Shown: piece by piece, positions 23,007 to 33,800 of the stretch | Numbering within the stretch: position 1 is the stretch's first letter | How the letters are laid out: each line of letters starts with the position of its first letter | Assembly (NCBI GenBank): GCA_022702545.1 | Contig: JAHRBC010000004.1 | Coordinates: 6,230,001-6,294,000 of the forward strand | Reading direction: 5' to 3' | Origin: Phycomyces nitens | Taxonomy: Eukaryota > Mucoromycota > Mucoromycetes > Mucorales > Phycomycetaceae | Length of the DNA: 64,000 nucleotides | Translations under genes and position numbers: made by a program | The notes under the pieces: generated by a model | Seen by the model: only the letters and a program-made list of their open reading frames with translations | Database searches by the model: none | What the model was told of the DNA's origin: nothing

Positions 23007-24708
23007 ATGCAATGTATAGACGGACAAAAAACTTGCGGACACGGCCTTGGGAAATTACTTTTGTTGAAAGAGTTGAACGAATATCTCGTAGACGATAAGC
23101 TTATAATTACAATCAATATAAATATTGAGAAAGTATTTATTAAATCATCGGATGAACCCCGCAAGTATCCAAAGAAACCACCTCTCAGAATCACCAATGC
23201 ACAATTCAAGGATTTTCATGATATTACCGTCCACATATTCAAAAATGAAAAAGATACATCACCCAATCCTAAAGACGATTTTAAGCGCCAATCTGGATCT
23301 ATCTTGAGCAAAGACAAGGTTAAGGAAGCTGTTGACGAAATCAATATCGACAAAGGCGAGACAATACATGCCCACAAAGTAATTCTTGCTGCAGCATCTC
23401 CATGGTTCATGGATTTATTTCTCAATGGCATGAAAGAAACTACCCAAACCGAAGTGACAATTCATGGCGTCGACCCGACTATATTTCAATTTATTTTATA
23501 CTTTAGTTATGGGGAGGATGTATACATAAAAGATAGTGCCCATGCTATAGGTATAATCGCTGTTGCCAATCGTCTACAGTTTCATGGTGTCAAGGAATAT
23601 GCCTTTTCATGTTTGCAGTCTACGATTAGCAAATCTACTATATTTGACATTTGGGAAGCTTCAGGTAAGCAAGATTATATTGAGGATACGCATTTCTTAT
23701 ACAAAATTATCTAGAATTGTACGATCGTTATAAAACCAAGTCTGAATGCAAAGATTATATGAAGAAAAACTGTTCAAGTATCTTTAGTTGTCCGGAATGG
23801 CTCACTGCTTCTGATTATTGCGCTATCCAAGCAATCAAGATAGATGGTTTAAAAGCAGTGATAAGTGAGTCGATATTCTATAATGCAGTTCTTGCAAGAA
23901 GAAGCGCTGCCATCCGAGAAGTGCTTGGTTTACGTGAAGCAAGAATAAAAGAAGCCGAGAAAGAGAGAACGAGAGTAGCAGATGAAAGGTCTACTTTGAG
24001 TAACAAAAATGATTCGGAAATCTCACAAGATACCAAACAAGACACTAACAAAGACAACAAAGAAGAAATCGAGAAAGAAGCCAAAAAAAATAATGAGAAG
24101 AATAATGGCGAAGGAGCCAAGACAGATGATGAGAGAGACACTAAAGAAGATAAGAACAAGGATATAAAAGAAGTCAAGGAAACTCCTAATGACGGTGGCA
24201 AAGAATCCCTGTCAAAATCCAACCACGATGATAATGAGACAATGAATGAGAATGACCAAGTGGCCGAAAATGAAGAGAACAAAAATGAAGAGAACAAAAA
24301 TGAAGATGACAAAAGTGAAGAGGACGAGAAAATAGCTGCAGATATAACAGCTGCATTTGAGGCCGTAATCGAGAAAAAAAAGGCTTGAAAATATTCGATG
24401 GGAAGAATATATAAAGGGTAGATTTGATCATATACAAAGTCATTTTGAGACTATGATTCTACATATAAGATTCCCTCAGATGGAGCTAGAATTCCTTGCC
24501 GATATTGTCGAAAAGGACGAGGTCGTGATGAGAACACCAGGGATGAAAGATGCAGTAAGAATTATTAATCTTTTTTTTTTTTAAAAAAAAAACTTGTTGT
24601 AACCTCTAAATTATAAAATAGATGATTGAAGCCTATCGACACAAGGCCTTTTTTGGAACTCGAAAAGTATCAGAAAAGAACCAATGTCGATCAATTCTAT
24701 CAACATAA
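23007..24708 (+). CDS. MATH-BTB/POZ-like protein with an apparent frameshift
   Basis: Blocks read 23007-23664, 23715-24554 and 24622-24708. The N-terminus (GHGLGKLLLLKELNEYLVDD) resembles only the last ~40 residues of a MATH domain; the rest is missing or upstream. A BTB/POZ domain follows (~110-215) with IHAHKVILAAASPWFMDLFL and IHGVDPTIFQFILYFSY. A helical segment (SCPEWLTASDYCAIQAIKID) is BACK-like, then ~130 residues are almost purely Lys/Glu/Asp/Asn. The family-typical C-terminus (RFDHIQSHFETMILHIRFPQ) resumes only in the +1 frame after an A8 run at 24374-24381; without a shift the frame stops at 24388. MATH-BTB proteins are CUL3 ubiquitin-ligase adaptors. It could be a pseudogene, a sequencing slip in the A-run, or a genuine slippage site. 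Confidence 0.7.
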
Positions 24709-25314
24709 TCATACGTAAACCAACAATTTGTAATCAAATGCATGTATGTTAGACTTTCTATATTAGAATAAGAAATATTATCTAACAATTTAGGTGTATT
24801 CGTTTACAGAATACTAGTTTCTGTACCAATTTTTCTATAGCAAAAAATATTAATTAATGCCCAAGTACCTTGACAAAAATTGTATGAAAATAATCTGTTT
24901 TTTCCCTGTCAAAATATATTGGAGATGTAAAAAAGTAATATAGTATTAGGTGAATAACCATTTTTAAAGATTACGGATTTTTTAAAAAATATACCAGTTG
25001 GAAAAAAAAACTGTTATTTCTCTTTATTTGTACCTCAAATATAAATAAATAAAATGTACAAATGCTTTATCTAATCAAATCTACAAAATATTTGTACAAA
25101 ATCATTGTCCTTTATCTTGTATATCCCTCCTGATACACTACCTTTGCATAAAATATAAAAGTTAAAGTCTATCTTCTGAGCCGCCTCCGGACAAGTATCG
25201 AAATTAAATATTACGCAATAGCCCCGAAACCGGATTCCGGCAAATTCCGGTCCGGACTTTCACCGAATAGTTAATATGAATACATTTGTTTTAAAACATA
25301 AAACTTTATGAATT
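24709..25314. other. AT-rich intergenic DNA upstream of tRNA-Leu
   Basis: No gene recognised. Very AT-rich, with short A and T homopolymers. Confidence 0.5.
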
Positions 25315-25398
25315 TCCAAGTTGTCCGAGTGGTCTAAGGAGTCTGACTTAAGCTCAGATCCTCGAGAGAGGGCGAGGGTTCAAACCCCTCACTTGGAA
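25315..25398 (+). tRNA. tRNA-Leu (anticodon TAA)
   Basis: An 84-nt class II tRNA. The acceptor stem TCCAAGT pairs perfectly with ACTTGGA (25391-25397), with discriminator A at 25398. The anticodon arm TCTGA-CTTAAGC-TCAGA has a 7-nt loop with anticodon TAA. The long variable arm is typical of leucine tRNAs. The T arm is GAGGG-TTCAAAC-CCCTC. The A-box-like and B-box (GGTTCAAAC) internal promoters are present. No intron. It decodes UUA. Confidence 0.95.
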
Positions 25399-25410
25399 TG
25401 CTTTTGCATC

Positions 25411-25420
25411 TTTTTTTTTT
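25411..25420 (+). terminator. Pol III terminator (T10) of tRNA-Leu
   Basis: A run of ten T residues begins 13 nt after the tRNA 3' end, as expected for RNA polymerase III termination. Confidence 0.85.
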
Positions 25421-25710
25421 AAAAAGACCTTGTACTACGATGTACCGAATCTTTGGAAATCTCTTTACTTGAATTTCTGGAACAGTTTTTTGATGTTCAT
25501 GACAATACGTATGCAATAATTGTCTTTTCTTTTTTACAGAATGTTAGACTGCAGTTAATAAAATTCATAATTCTACATTTCCATTTTACAGCATTGAACA
25601 TGTTCATATAAGCTTTCTTTTTTTGAAAAGGCAATGTCATGAAATAAATTTTATTTATGAACATTAACAGTCTCGCCATCACAAGTGATGAGCTTTAGAT
25701 CGTAAACGCT

Positions 25711-26138
25711 TTAAGCGATGGTAACCTCAACCTCAACTCCGGGTTCAATGGAGATGGAGGTGATCTGCTTGACGATCTCGGAAGGAGAGTGCAAGTCGAT
25801 CAAACGCTTGTGGATTCTCATCTCGAAACGGTCAAAGGTCTCGGAACCGTTACCGCAAGGCGACTTACGGGTGGTGATGCGGAGAACCTTGGTGGGGAGA
25901 CGGACGGGACCCTTCACCTTGAGCTGCTTGTCCTTGGCACGCTGGATAAGGTCAGCAGAGACTAGATTGTGAATGATAATGATGAGCATATTGAATAAAC
26001 TTTGTTGTTTCTGGACATACCCTTTTCCAAGTTCTTGACATTGCGGGAGGTCAAGGTGATGCGGATACGGTGGATCTTGGGCTGGGCCTGTTCCTCGAGA
26101 CCGGCCTTTTCAGTGGAGTTCTTAGCGACGTAAGACAT
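25711..26138 (-). CDS. RPS20: Small-subunit ribosomal protein uS10 (S20)
   Basis: Exons 26138-26021 and 25961-25711 encode 122 aa, close to the 115-121 aa of eukaryotic S20. The N-terminus has [19 protein letters not shown]. The second exon carries [40 protein letters not shown] and the C-terminal [15 protein letters not shown], diagnostic of uS10. It is a structural protein of the 40S head. The donor is GTATGT and the acceptor CTAG, splitting a Val codon. A further 59-nt intron appears in the 5'UTR (26214-26156), ending 17 nt before the ATG, a common arrangement in ribosomal-protein genes. Confidence 0.97.
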
Positions 26139-26155
26139 TGTCAGGTTTAATATCT

Positions 26156-26214
26156 CTGCAAATAAAACGAGATGGGGTGAGCATACTGGTTGTGTGGATG
26201 AGAGTAAACATACC
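26156..26214 (-). other. Probable 5'UTR intron of RPS20
   Basis: The minus strand reads CTG|GTATGT at the 5' side and TTTGCAG|AG at the 3' side. The size is 59 nt, like coding introns in this window. It is inferred from splice signals only. Confidence 0.6.
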
Positions 26215-26693
26215 AGCGGTGACTAAGTCAAGTTGTAAGAGAGAAGAAAGAGCGATAAAATGGTCAAAAGAGCTTTTTGTTGTTATTTCTGACGGTTATT
26301 CAAAATAAAAGCCAAGCCACAAAAATACCTGCAGGACTCCGCCAGATCAAGTAATTGTCAAGTAACTGTCTCGATGGACACAATTGTGTCTTTATTATAT
26401 AGACATTTATCTATCTGCAGAGAGCCTTGAATGATGAATTATTACACATTTTAAAACAATAACAATCATACTATGTAGAAATATATATTTATATTTATAT
26501 TGGTATTTTCATAAAAATAAAGTAAAAATCAAATCAAATAAAATAAAATAAAAATCATAAACAGAGATCAAAATTACTAAATCAAGGACATGTAAAGATA
26601 ATAAAGACAACACAAACAAGAATCGAGTGCTTATCTATTACATGTGAATTCCTGGCTTTTTATACATGTGCTTTTCATTTCTAATGGTTTCCC
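26215..26693. other. Intergenic region upstream of RPS20
   Basis: Contains the presumptive RPS20 promoter and AT-rich DNA up to the stop of the neighbouring 256-codon ORF. Nothing else recognised. Confidence 0.5.
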
Positions 26694-27464
26694 TTAGACA
26701 ACGTTTCTCAAACAGCTCTTACGACCCCATACGAAATCATCTCCACGCTCATCCCGATACCGACGGCTTTTCAGGGGTCGTGTCAGCTTCTCTTGACGTA
26801 TCATACTAAGCTCTGCAGCAAGCATGCGAAGTTCATCCGGATTTGCCCGTGTCTCTCTCACATGGACATGCAACATACTCCATGGTGTTCTCTTTTGAAT
26901 AGCAGCAGGTGTGTGGCATTGGTTTCTTTGGTTTACGTTTGGTTCAGACACATAATGAACAAAGCACCAATCACCCGCCTCATTCGACCTTTGCGAGACA
27001 ATCAGAGCACTGGTCTTGGAGACACAGCCTATGGTAGATGGTGATTTGACAGCTACGGGGAATGTACAGGCATGCTTGGGTGGTATCCGTGCTTTGTGAG
27101 GAATGGTAGGTGGGCATGGATTCAATAGCTCTTTACAACCTATCGGCAAAAGATTCTCATTGTCTACCGGGTGTGTGAATATTTTGGTCGAGCCAGAGCA
27201 AGATTTCTTCCAGATGATCTTCATTGACCGGTCAAGAGTGTCAGTGTTTAATGATACAGCTTTTGGATTATCAACATAGAAGATCAAGCCAAAGCCAGAA
27301 TGATGTGCTTTTGAGGAGCATAAGCTGTCTAATAATCTGGGACTCGGTAGACTATGAAGTTTCTCTTTAAAAGACGACGAAGCGGTGAAGGAAGACTGGT
27401 TTTCGTGAACAAAACCAGGAAAAGACCACAAGAGATGAATCATAAAAACGGAACAAACAAACAA
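26694..27464 (-). CDS. Unrecognised protein, 256 codons
   Basis: An uninterrupted frame that I cannot assign to a family. The first Met (27464) is followed by a short hydrophobic stretch (VCSVFMIHLLWSFPGF) that could be a weak signal/anchor or simply an over-extended start; an internal Met is available at 27443. The middle is Ser/Pro/Lys-rich with eight or more Cys. The C-terminal quarter is strongly charged and looks the most structured, with an amphipathic segment (DELRMLAAELSMIRQEK) followed by a basic stretch. It is head-to-head with the giant ASH-like gene, sharing a 372-bp promoter region. Length and openness argue for a real gene, but no function is proposed. Confidence 0.55.
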   Translation of the reverse strand: MFVCSVFMIHLLWSFPGFVHENQSSFTASSSFKEKLHSLPSPRLLDSLCSSKAHHSGFGLIFYVDNPKAVSLNTDTLDRSMKIIWKKSCSGSTKIFTHPVDNENLLPIGCKELLNPCPPTIPHKARIPPKHACTFPVAVKSPSTIGCVSKTSALIVSQRSNEAGDWCFVHYVSEPNVNQRNQCHTPAAIQKRTPWSMLHVHVRETRANPDELRMLAAELSMIRQEKLTRPLKSRRYRDERGDDFVWGRKSCLRNVV

Positions 27465-27836
27465 GAGTCCCCAGCCAGGACCCTCAAAGTCTTCTTTTTA
27501 TAATCAGTTAGATAAGGATCGATTTTCTTTTTATTTATTTATTTTTATTATTATCTCTTTAACGATTCTCAAGCACGGGAGCGCCATATACAAACAGATA
27601 AGATGCAGGTTAATGATTTGCCACGCGGGAAACGGTGATCTCACGTGACACAGAATAGTGCTAATGAGAGGACAATGGCAGTGCTTCCACATTTACGCTT
27701 TTACCAGCCCGCACCACTCCTCACTTAACGTATGTGGCAATGCTATTCCTTATTATCGTTATCATTTTTACAAGGGAAACATTGTACTTGAAAGCGTCCT
27801 CTAATAGCTATCTCTATTTCCCTGGATCTGCTAGAT
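27465..27836. other. Divergent promoter region of the 256-aa ORF and the ASH-like giant gene
   Basis: A 372-bp spacer containing the palindrome TCACGTGA (27641-27648). No other motif called. Confidence 0.6.
27641..27648. promoter_or_regulatory. TCACGTGA palindrome (CACGTG E-box)
   Basis: A perfect 8-bp palindrome in a divergent promoter, 189 bp upstream of the ASH-like gene ATG. CACGTG is the core bound by bHLH and bHLH-Zip factors such as Cbf1/Pho4/Tye7. Function is inferred. Confidence 0.4.
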
Positions 27837-30800
27837 ATGTCTAGCTACGATGCACAATCGTCGTCCTCTATGCAACCCGATTCTCCAGACGATGCGTCTC
27901 CCCCGACCAGTAAATACTCTACCACACCGATGATTGAGTTAGTAGACGTACATGGAAGAATAACCTTGGACAATGTCTACCGTAATGGACTCCATTCTCT
28001 CCGGCAGCTGAAAATACGCAATTTGTCAGAATGTCCTGTTGTTGTGAAGATGCGCTCAAATCTACGCAATCAAATAGCTTTTCAACTCAAAAACGAGAAC
28101 ATTGCAGACTTTTCAGAAGAGGATCTCCAAGGAATTGCGACAAACACTGTCGATTGGTCTCGAGCTAAGCTCTCTGACGCCTGCCACTTTAACCAACTCT
28201 TTAATTCTGTCAACCACATTTATGAGTTGGAACTCGGTGCTTTCTCATCACGCACATTTATCCTTGAATTCCTCCCAGAGGCAAACCCATCCAGTACAGG
28301 AGCTCAAGAAGATGATGCCAGCAGTACTGGACAAGACACCGGGTACGGCCACGAAGCAACCGAAGACGAGAATTCGTACGAGCAGTTTAATGTAACCGGC
28401 AGTCTCTTCTTCTTTGGGTACCGAATTCCTGACCACAACGGTACAGAAATAACGGCGCGCATTGATAGCCAGCAAGACAACCTGATCACTACCGCAATGG
28501 CTGACTACCAGCTGTCCGTCAAGTTCAGGGCAAGTGTGTGCCAGTCTGTACTCTGGACCGATGTGGCAGAAACAGGCATCAATTTTGATGATTGCATGCT
28601 CGGAGAGACATATTACAAGGATATTGTTATTCAAAACAAGAGTGATATAGATCTCTACTGGCTGCTAAATACTGTCGACCTCTCAAATCTCAACCAAGAA
28701 GGCTGGCTAGATTTCACAGATGCAGATACAAACCAACCCCTTGTCAATTGCCCAATTCCAAGTTACTCAAACAAGCGAATTCGGCTGGCGTTTATGCCAA
28801 AAGAAGTCGGTGAATTCAATTATGATTTGCAGCTAGAAAACGCAAATGACTCGAGAAACGTAGTCCAGACAAAGATACACGCCGCCGTAAGGTCGGTAAT
28901 GCACAAGGAGTCCTTGATCGTCAGCAGTGGTACCATGCTTGACTTTGGGGATTGTATTTCTGGTCAATGGGCTGTTCAACAGATTGTCTTGAATAACGTG
29001 AGTGAGTCATTGCTCGAAGTGCGGTTTCTTCCCGAGGGAGCCGAGATCATGTTTGATATAAAGTCTACCTTGGACCCGTCAGAAGATGATCAAAACAAAC
29101 TCGCATCACCGCTAGCCGAGACTTCAGATATGAAGATGAAACGCTTGGGACGGAAATATGACAGGGACAATAGCACCAGAAGCGTATACACTACTCCCAC
29201 TGCCACTGTGGCCAGCACAAGTGAGGTTTCGGGGCCCAACAGTGAAGTCAGCTCACGATCTTCGTCGCCTACTCCTTCTATGCAGGGCATGTACCCAAAT
29301 GACCGCGAGGGATCCAATTCGCCAGTGTCTAGGGACCATACTCCAAACTCCAGGTCGCACACACCACCAATGCGTTCCTCCACAATAGATACCGTAACCA
29401 GCACAGGTGACGAGTCTGACGTTGATATGGGGCTGCAACTTATGGGATCGCATACCATGTTTACAAACACAAATTATGACCTCCCTGCACCTGCACTGAG
29501 CAGTGCAGAGAGCTATACAAGGATAGAGGACCTTTTGCTAAAACCAGGTCATGAAAGAGTCATCCAGGTGTCATATCGACCTCAAAAGGATTCTTCTATC
29601 AACGATTTCAATGCAGGGCAATTAATTCGACGCAACTTTCGCATCGTACTCGAGTACGGCACCTACAGAAGCTCTGAACCAAAGGAAAGAAAGGCGATTC
29701 AGTGTAAAGCAAGGACATGTACTTCCTTTGTCGAGGTTATCCCAAAAGAAATCAACTTTGGAGACACTGATGTGGGCACACTCAAATCGCTTCCTATCAA
29801 CATCTTTAACCGCTCAGACATCATGGCCCGTGTAGAGTTGCAATTTACTTCCAAAGTCTTAAACTGTTTGCGAGGCGAGATTACAATACCACCACGCAAC
29901 TATGTCGAGTTGAAATTGGATCTCTACCCGCGAAAAGTGAATCCTGAATATCGAAAGCAAATAACCCTTGTCAATTACCTGAACAGTGATAATGATCAGA
30001 TTATCGAAGTCCAGAGTACCAATATTGACAAGAACCGAGTAACTTTCCATTCATTATTTTACCGTATTCTTACAGCCACCGGTGCCAACTTCTTGGATTT
30101 TGGGTCAATTGCACTCAATACTCCATCTATTAGAACATTCACAATCGAGAACATCCGTGACAAGCCGCTTACTCTAGAGATATCGTCTTCAATGCCAGAC
30201 GATATCATGGTCTATACCAAGAAAAAACGTATTGGAAATAATCTTGTAAAGAAGCCACTCACTAAGCCCTTGATAAATACTGTTCTAAAGAGTAATACCA
30301 AGCAACACGCCATGAAAGCTGGGTCCTCGGCTGTGGTTGGAACGCGTCATACTGCGGATGCCAAGAAGGATACGCTTTTGATGCGTCGGCTCCGTCCTTC
30401 ACATCAACTTCGAGCCGACCGTGCTCTTGCTGCCACAGCGTACCTGGACCTGGCCACATCTCCTTTAACCCACACACTTCACGCCCGTCGGAAATGGGTA
30501 GTCCAATCCCATGTCGAAAAAGCCAAGCTTTCCCAGGAGACACATGGAATGCGTCACAAGGCATACCGTATATCGCGCATTGGTTCTGAGAGCGATGGAA
30601 GCACAAACAAGCCGTTACAAGGAGGATACACAGGTCAAAATACAGTCGATTCTGCGTGTTTAAAGAACAAGCCTAGTCCAATTAAGCATGTCGATTCTTT
30701 TGAGACCATACACGAAAAGACCAAGAAGCCGATGGGTATCACTGCAGCACGGTACAAATCAAAAAAGAATCTAGATTGGTCCGATATAGCAGGCAAATCT

Positions 30801-33800
30801 CGTGTCCCGTTTGAAGATCTTATCTCTGTACTTGAACATGGCTCCAAGGCCACTCCACCCTTATTCCCAAAACAATCAGCAGAAGAGCAATTTGTGCGCC
30901 ATCAGTTGGCCTGGAGACGAGAGCTGGACAGGCTGATAGAGAAGGGTGACCTTGTACCTGCACTACTTGTCGAGGTTGCGCCCCAGGACGAAGAAGAGGT
31001 CGTGATTGTGTTTACACCAAAGGGAAATACAAAGCCCCATGTACACACAGCACCAAAAAAGCAAGATGGCCGGATATTCTTGCGGTTAATTGACTTTGAC
31101 CGAAACATGGAGCAGACCGAGTTTGAGAATCTGATGGACCTTGACCAGTCTCTTATTCCTGTACGCGAGGTGATTGTCCGTGCTCAGCTCTGTAGGTCGG
31201 TCATGGACTTGGGTCAAAAGAACATCAATTTTGGTATCGTGGAGCGGAATGAAAGCCACGCAAAGTCCATTGTACTTCACAACAGAAGCGAAACCCCACT
31301 GCTTTATGCTATTCGTAAATCGGGTTTAATATCCTCTGGGGATATTGAGTTGGGTGTTGGACGATATGGTGTAGTACGAGCGTTTGGCAAGCGTGAAATT
31401 GAGTTTGTTTTTGAGCCTACCTTGCCTGGCACGTTCCGAGAACGATTGGTAGTAGAGAATATATGCGACCAGACCAATGATCAAGTTTTGTCGCTCAAAG
31501 CATTGGTCCGTAAACCATCCACGTTCTTCATAAAGTCATTGGAATTGGCCTTTGGGCCTTGTCTTGTCGACCAAGTTTGCCAGCGAGTCGAGACAATCAT
31601 TTTAACCAATACCAATAAGCAATCAAGGCTGTTTGAAGTACGAGTTGATCCTAATGAAGTCATTTTTGGGCCTTACTTTGGCGAATTTGATTTTGTGGTC
31701 GAGGATGATGATGCCAATACAATATCAAAAGAGGCCGAAGAAGAAATCGAGAATCTAGAGCAGAAACTTAAAATTGCACGACGCAAGAAACAGATAGACA
31801 AAGTGAAGAAATATATCAAGAAACTGGCAAAGTTAAAAAATATCGATGTTCTGGATATGGATGAGACTGCAAGCGAAGACACAACAGACGTTACAGACTT
31901 TGGAGAGCCCAAGCCCATCATTGAAAAACCAGAGGCTGAAGAGAATTCCTTGTCGATTGTGCCCAAGGAGAGTGCAATCATATTCAAAAAGACGTCTGAA
32001 AGTGTAGTCTTTCCACTTGACTCAAATGCCACAAAAACCATTTCTGTTCGATTCAAGGCCTTGACCAGACCTCTACAACCAGAATATACACTGCCTGAAG
32101 AAGAAGATGTTACAAAGTTGCCCATTAGAGGTCGTATCATTGCTCATGAATACAAGAATACAGACGTTTGCAAGAGTATCGTCTATACTGCCACAATCTG
32201 TGCTAATCAGACAGCATATGCTGATGCACTGGCAGCAGATACCATGAGCAACACAAATTCAGTTCCACCGACACCCATAGATTCATCGGCTACATTTAGT
32301 GAAGACAAACATGGCGTAGATGCAAATAATGTTACCAAGGATGTCTCTAGAATCGACAGTAAACCAGAAACCCTTATTCTCGAGCGCAATTTCTTTGATG
32401 GAGGCAAGATTGAGGTTGACCAGAAATCAACCTTTTATGTCAAGGTCTCAAATACTTCTGACAAGCCATTGGAATACAAACTTGTCATTGGAAGCAAAGA
32501 AAAGAAGTTTTTCAAGACAGAGAATCCTACACCTTTGGCACCCCACGAAACCCGCAAGGTTATGTTTGAAATCTTGCCTACTACAGTTGGAAAGCGTCTT
32601 TATACATTCTCGCTTCGAAATCGTCAGACAGGAAGTGTTCAGTATTTCACACTCCAATGTCTTGTACATCACCGACGTTATCTATCCTTCCCTTCGTTGT
32701 TGGAAGACACTCAGGATGTGCTAGATCTTGGTTATTCATATGTGGATCCCGGAAGTAAATACTCACAGGTCACACCTCTTCTTGTAAAGAATATTTCAGA
32801 CCAGGATTTGTACATTACTTGCCAGAGCAATTTGTCTCATCAGGTCTTGATCTTCATGGACGAAACAGGCGAACGCGGACTTGTAGACCAGATGCCTTTT
32901 AAACGAGATAGTATGACTACCGTATGGGTTGCAGTACAGCCAAACTTGCTTACAGGATATCTGGGAAGTACTGCAGACGAATGTCGTGAGTTGGTAGGCG
33001 GTATCAAGTTCTCCATCTTTACCCAAGACAACAGTGCACCCAAAGAGGACGATGGGTCCGAGTTATTATTGATGCTCAACCAGACCGTCAAGTTTACTTC
33101 TATTATCGGGCAGTCCCATCTTGAGATCTCTGATCGTATCATCAATCTTGGTTACTCGGATCTATTGCACGAAGAGTTTTATGGTGCGTTTACTATCAAG
33201 AACAAATCAGGACAGCTTCCCCTTGATTACGAAGTAGAATGTGCCAGTGGAAATGTAGTCCTGGATCGACGCGGTGGTACATTAAAGGGCTGGAAGGGAT
33301 CAAAACCAAGACAGTCTGATGTCGGATACCTTGACGAAAATCAGCGTCGAGCTTCATATGCAGACGACACTCTGACAGGATCCCTTGCACAAATTACCTT
33401 TCGTATATATACCCACCGTTACGGTCTGCTGAATGAGAGACTGATTGTCACCAACAAACACAACAGTCAAGAGGTGTTTGAGATTGACGTCCGTCTCTTT
33501 GTGGACAGCAAGAAGCTCGATGCCTGGTCTCCAACCTTTGGAAAGCTGCTTCAACACACTTCTGTAGATGAACTCATCGACCATTCAGACCATCGTGAAG
33601 CACATCCTTTACCTGCCGTCAAGTGGGAAAGCATTTATATTTGCCCATCACCTCATCGATCAACAGAATGTGGAGTGTCAGTTCCTTTACTCCAAGTCAT
33701 GGATCTTCCAGTCGAAGAAGGAAGACGGTTCTATATGAGGGAACTTGAGGTTGCCAATGGATCTGGGTATCCTATGCAGCTCGTTGTTCTCAGCGATGTC

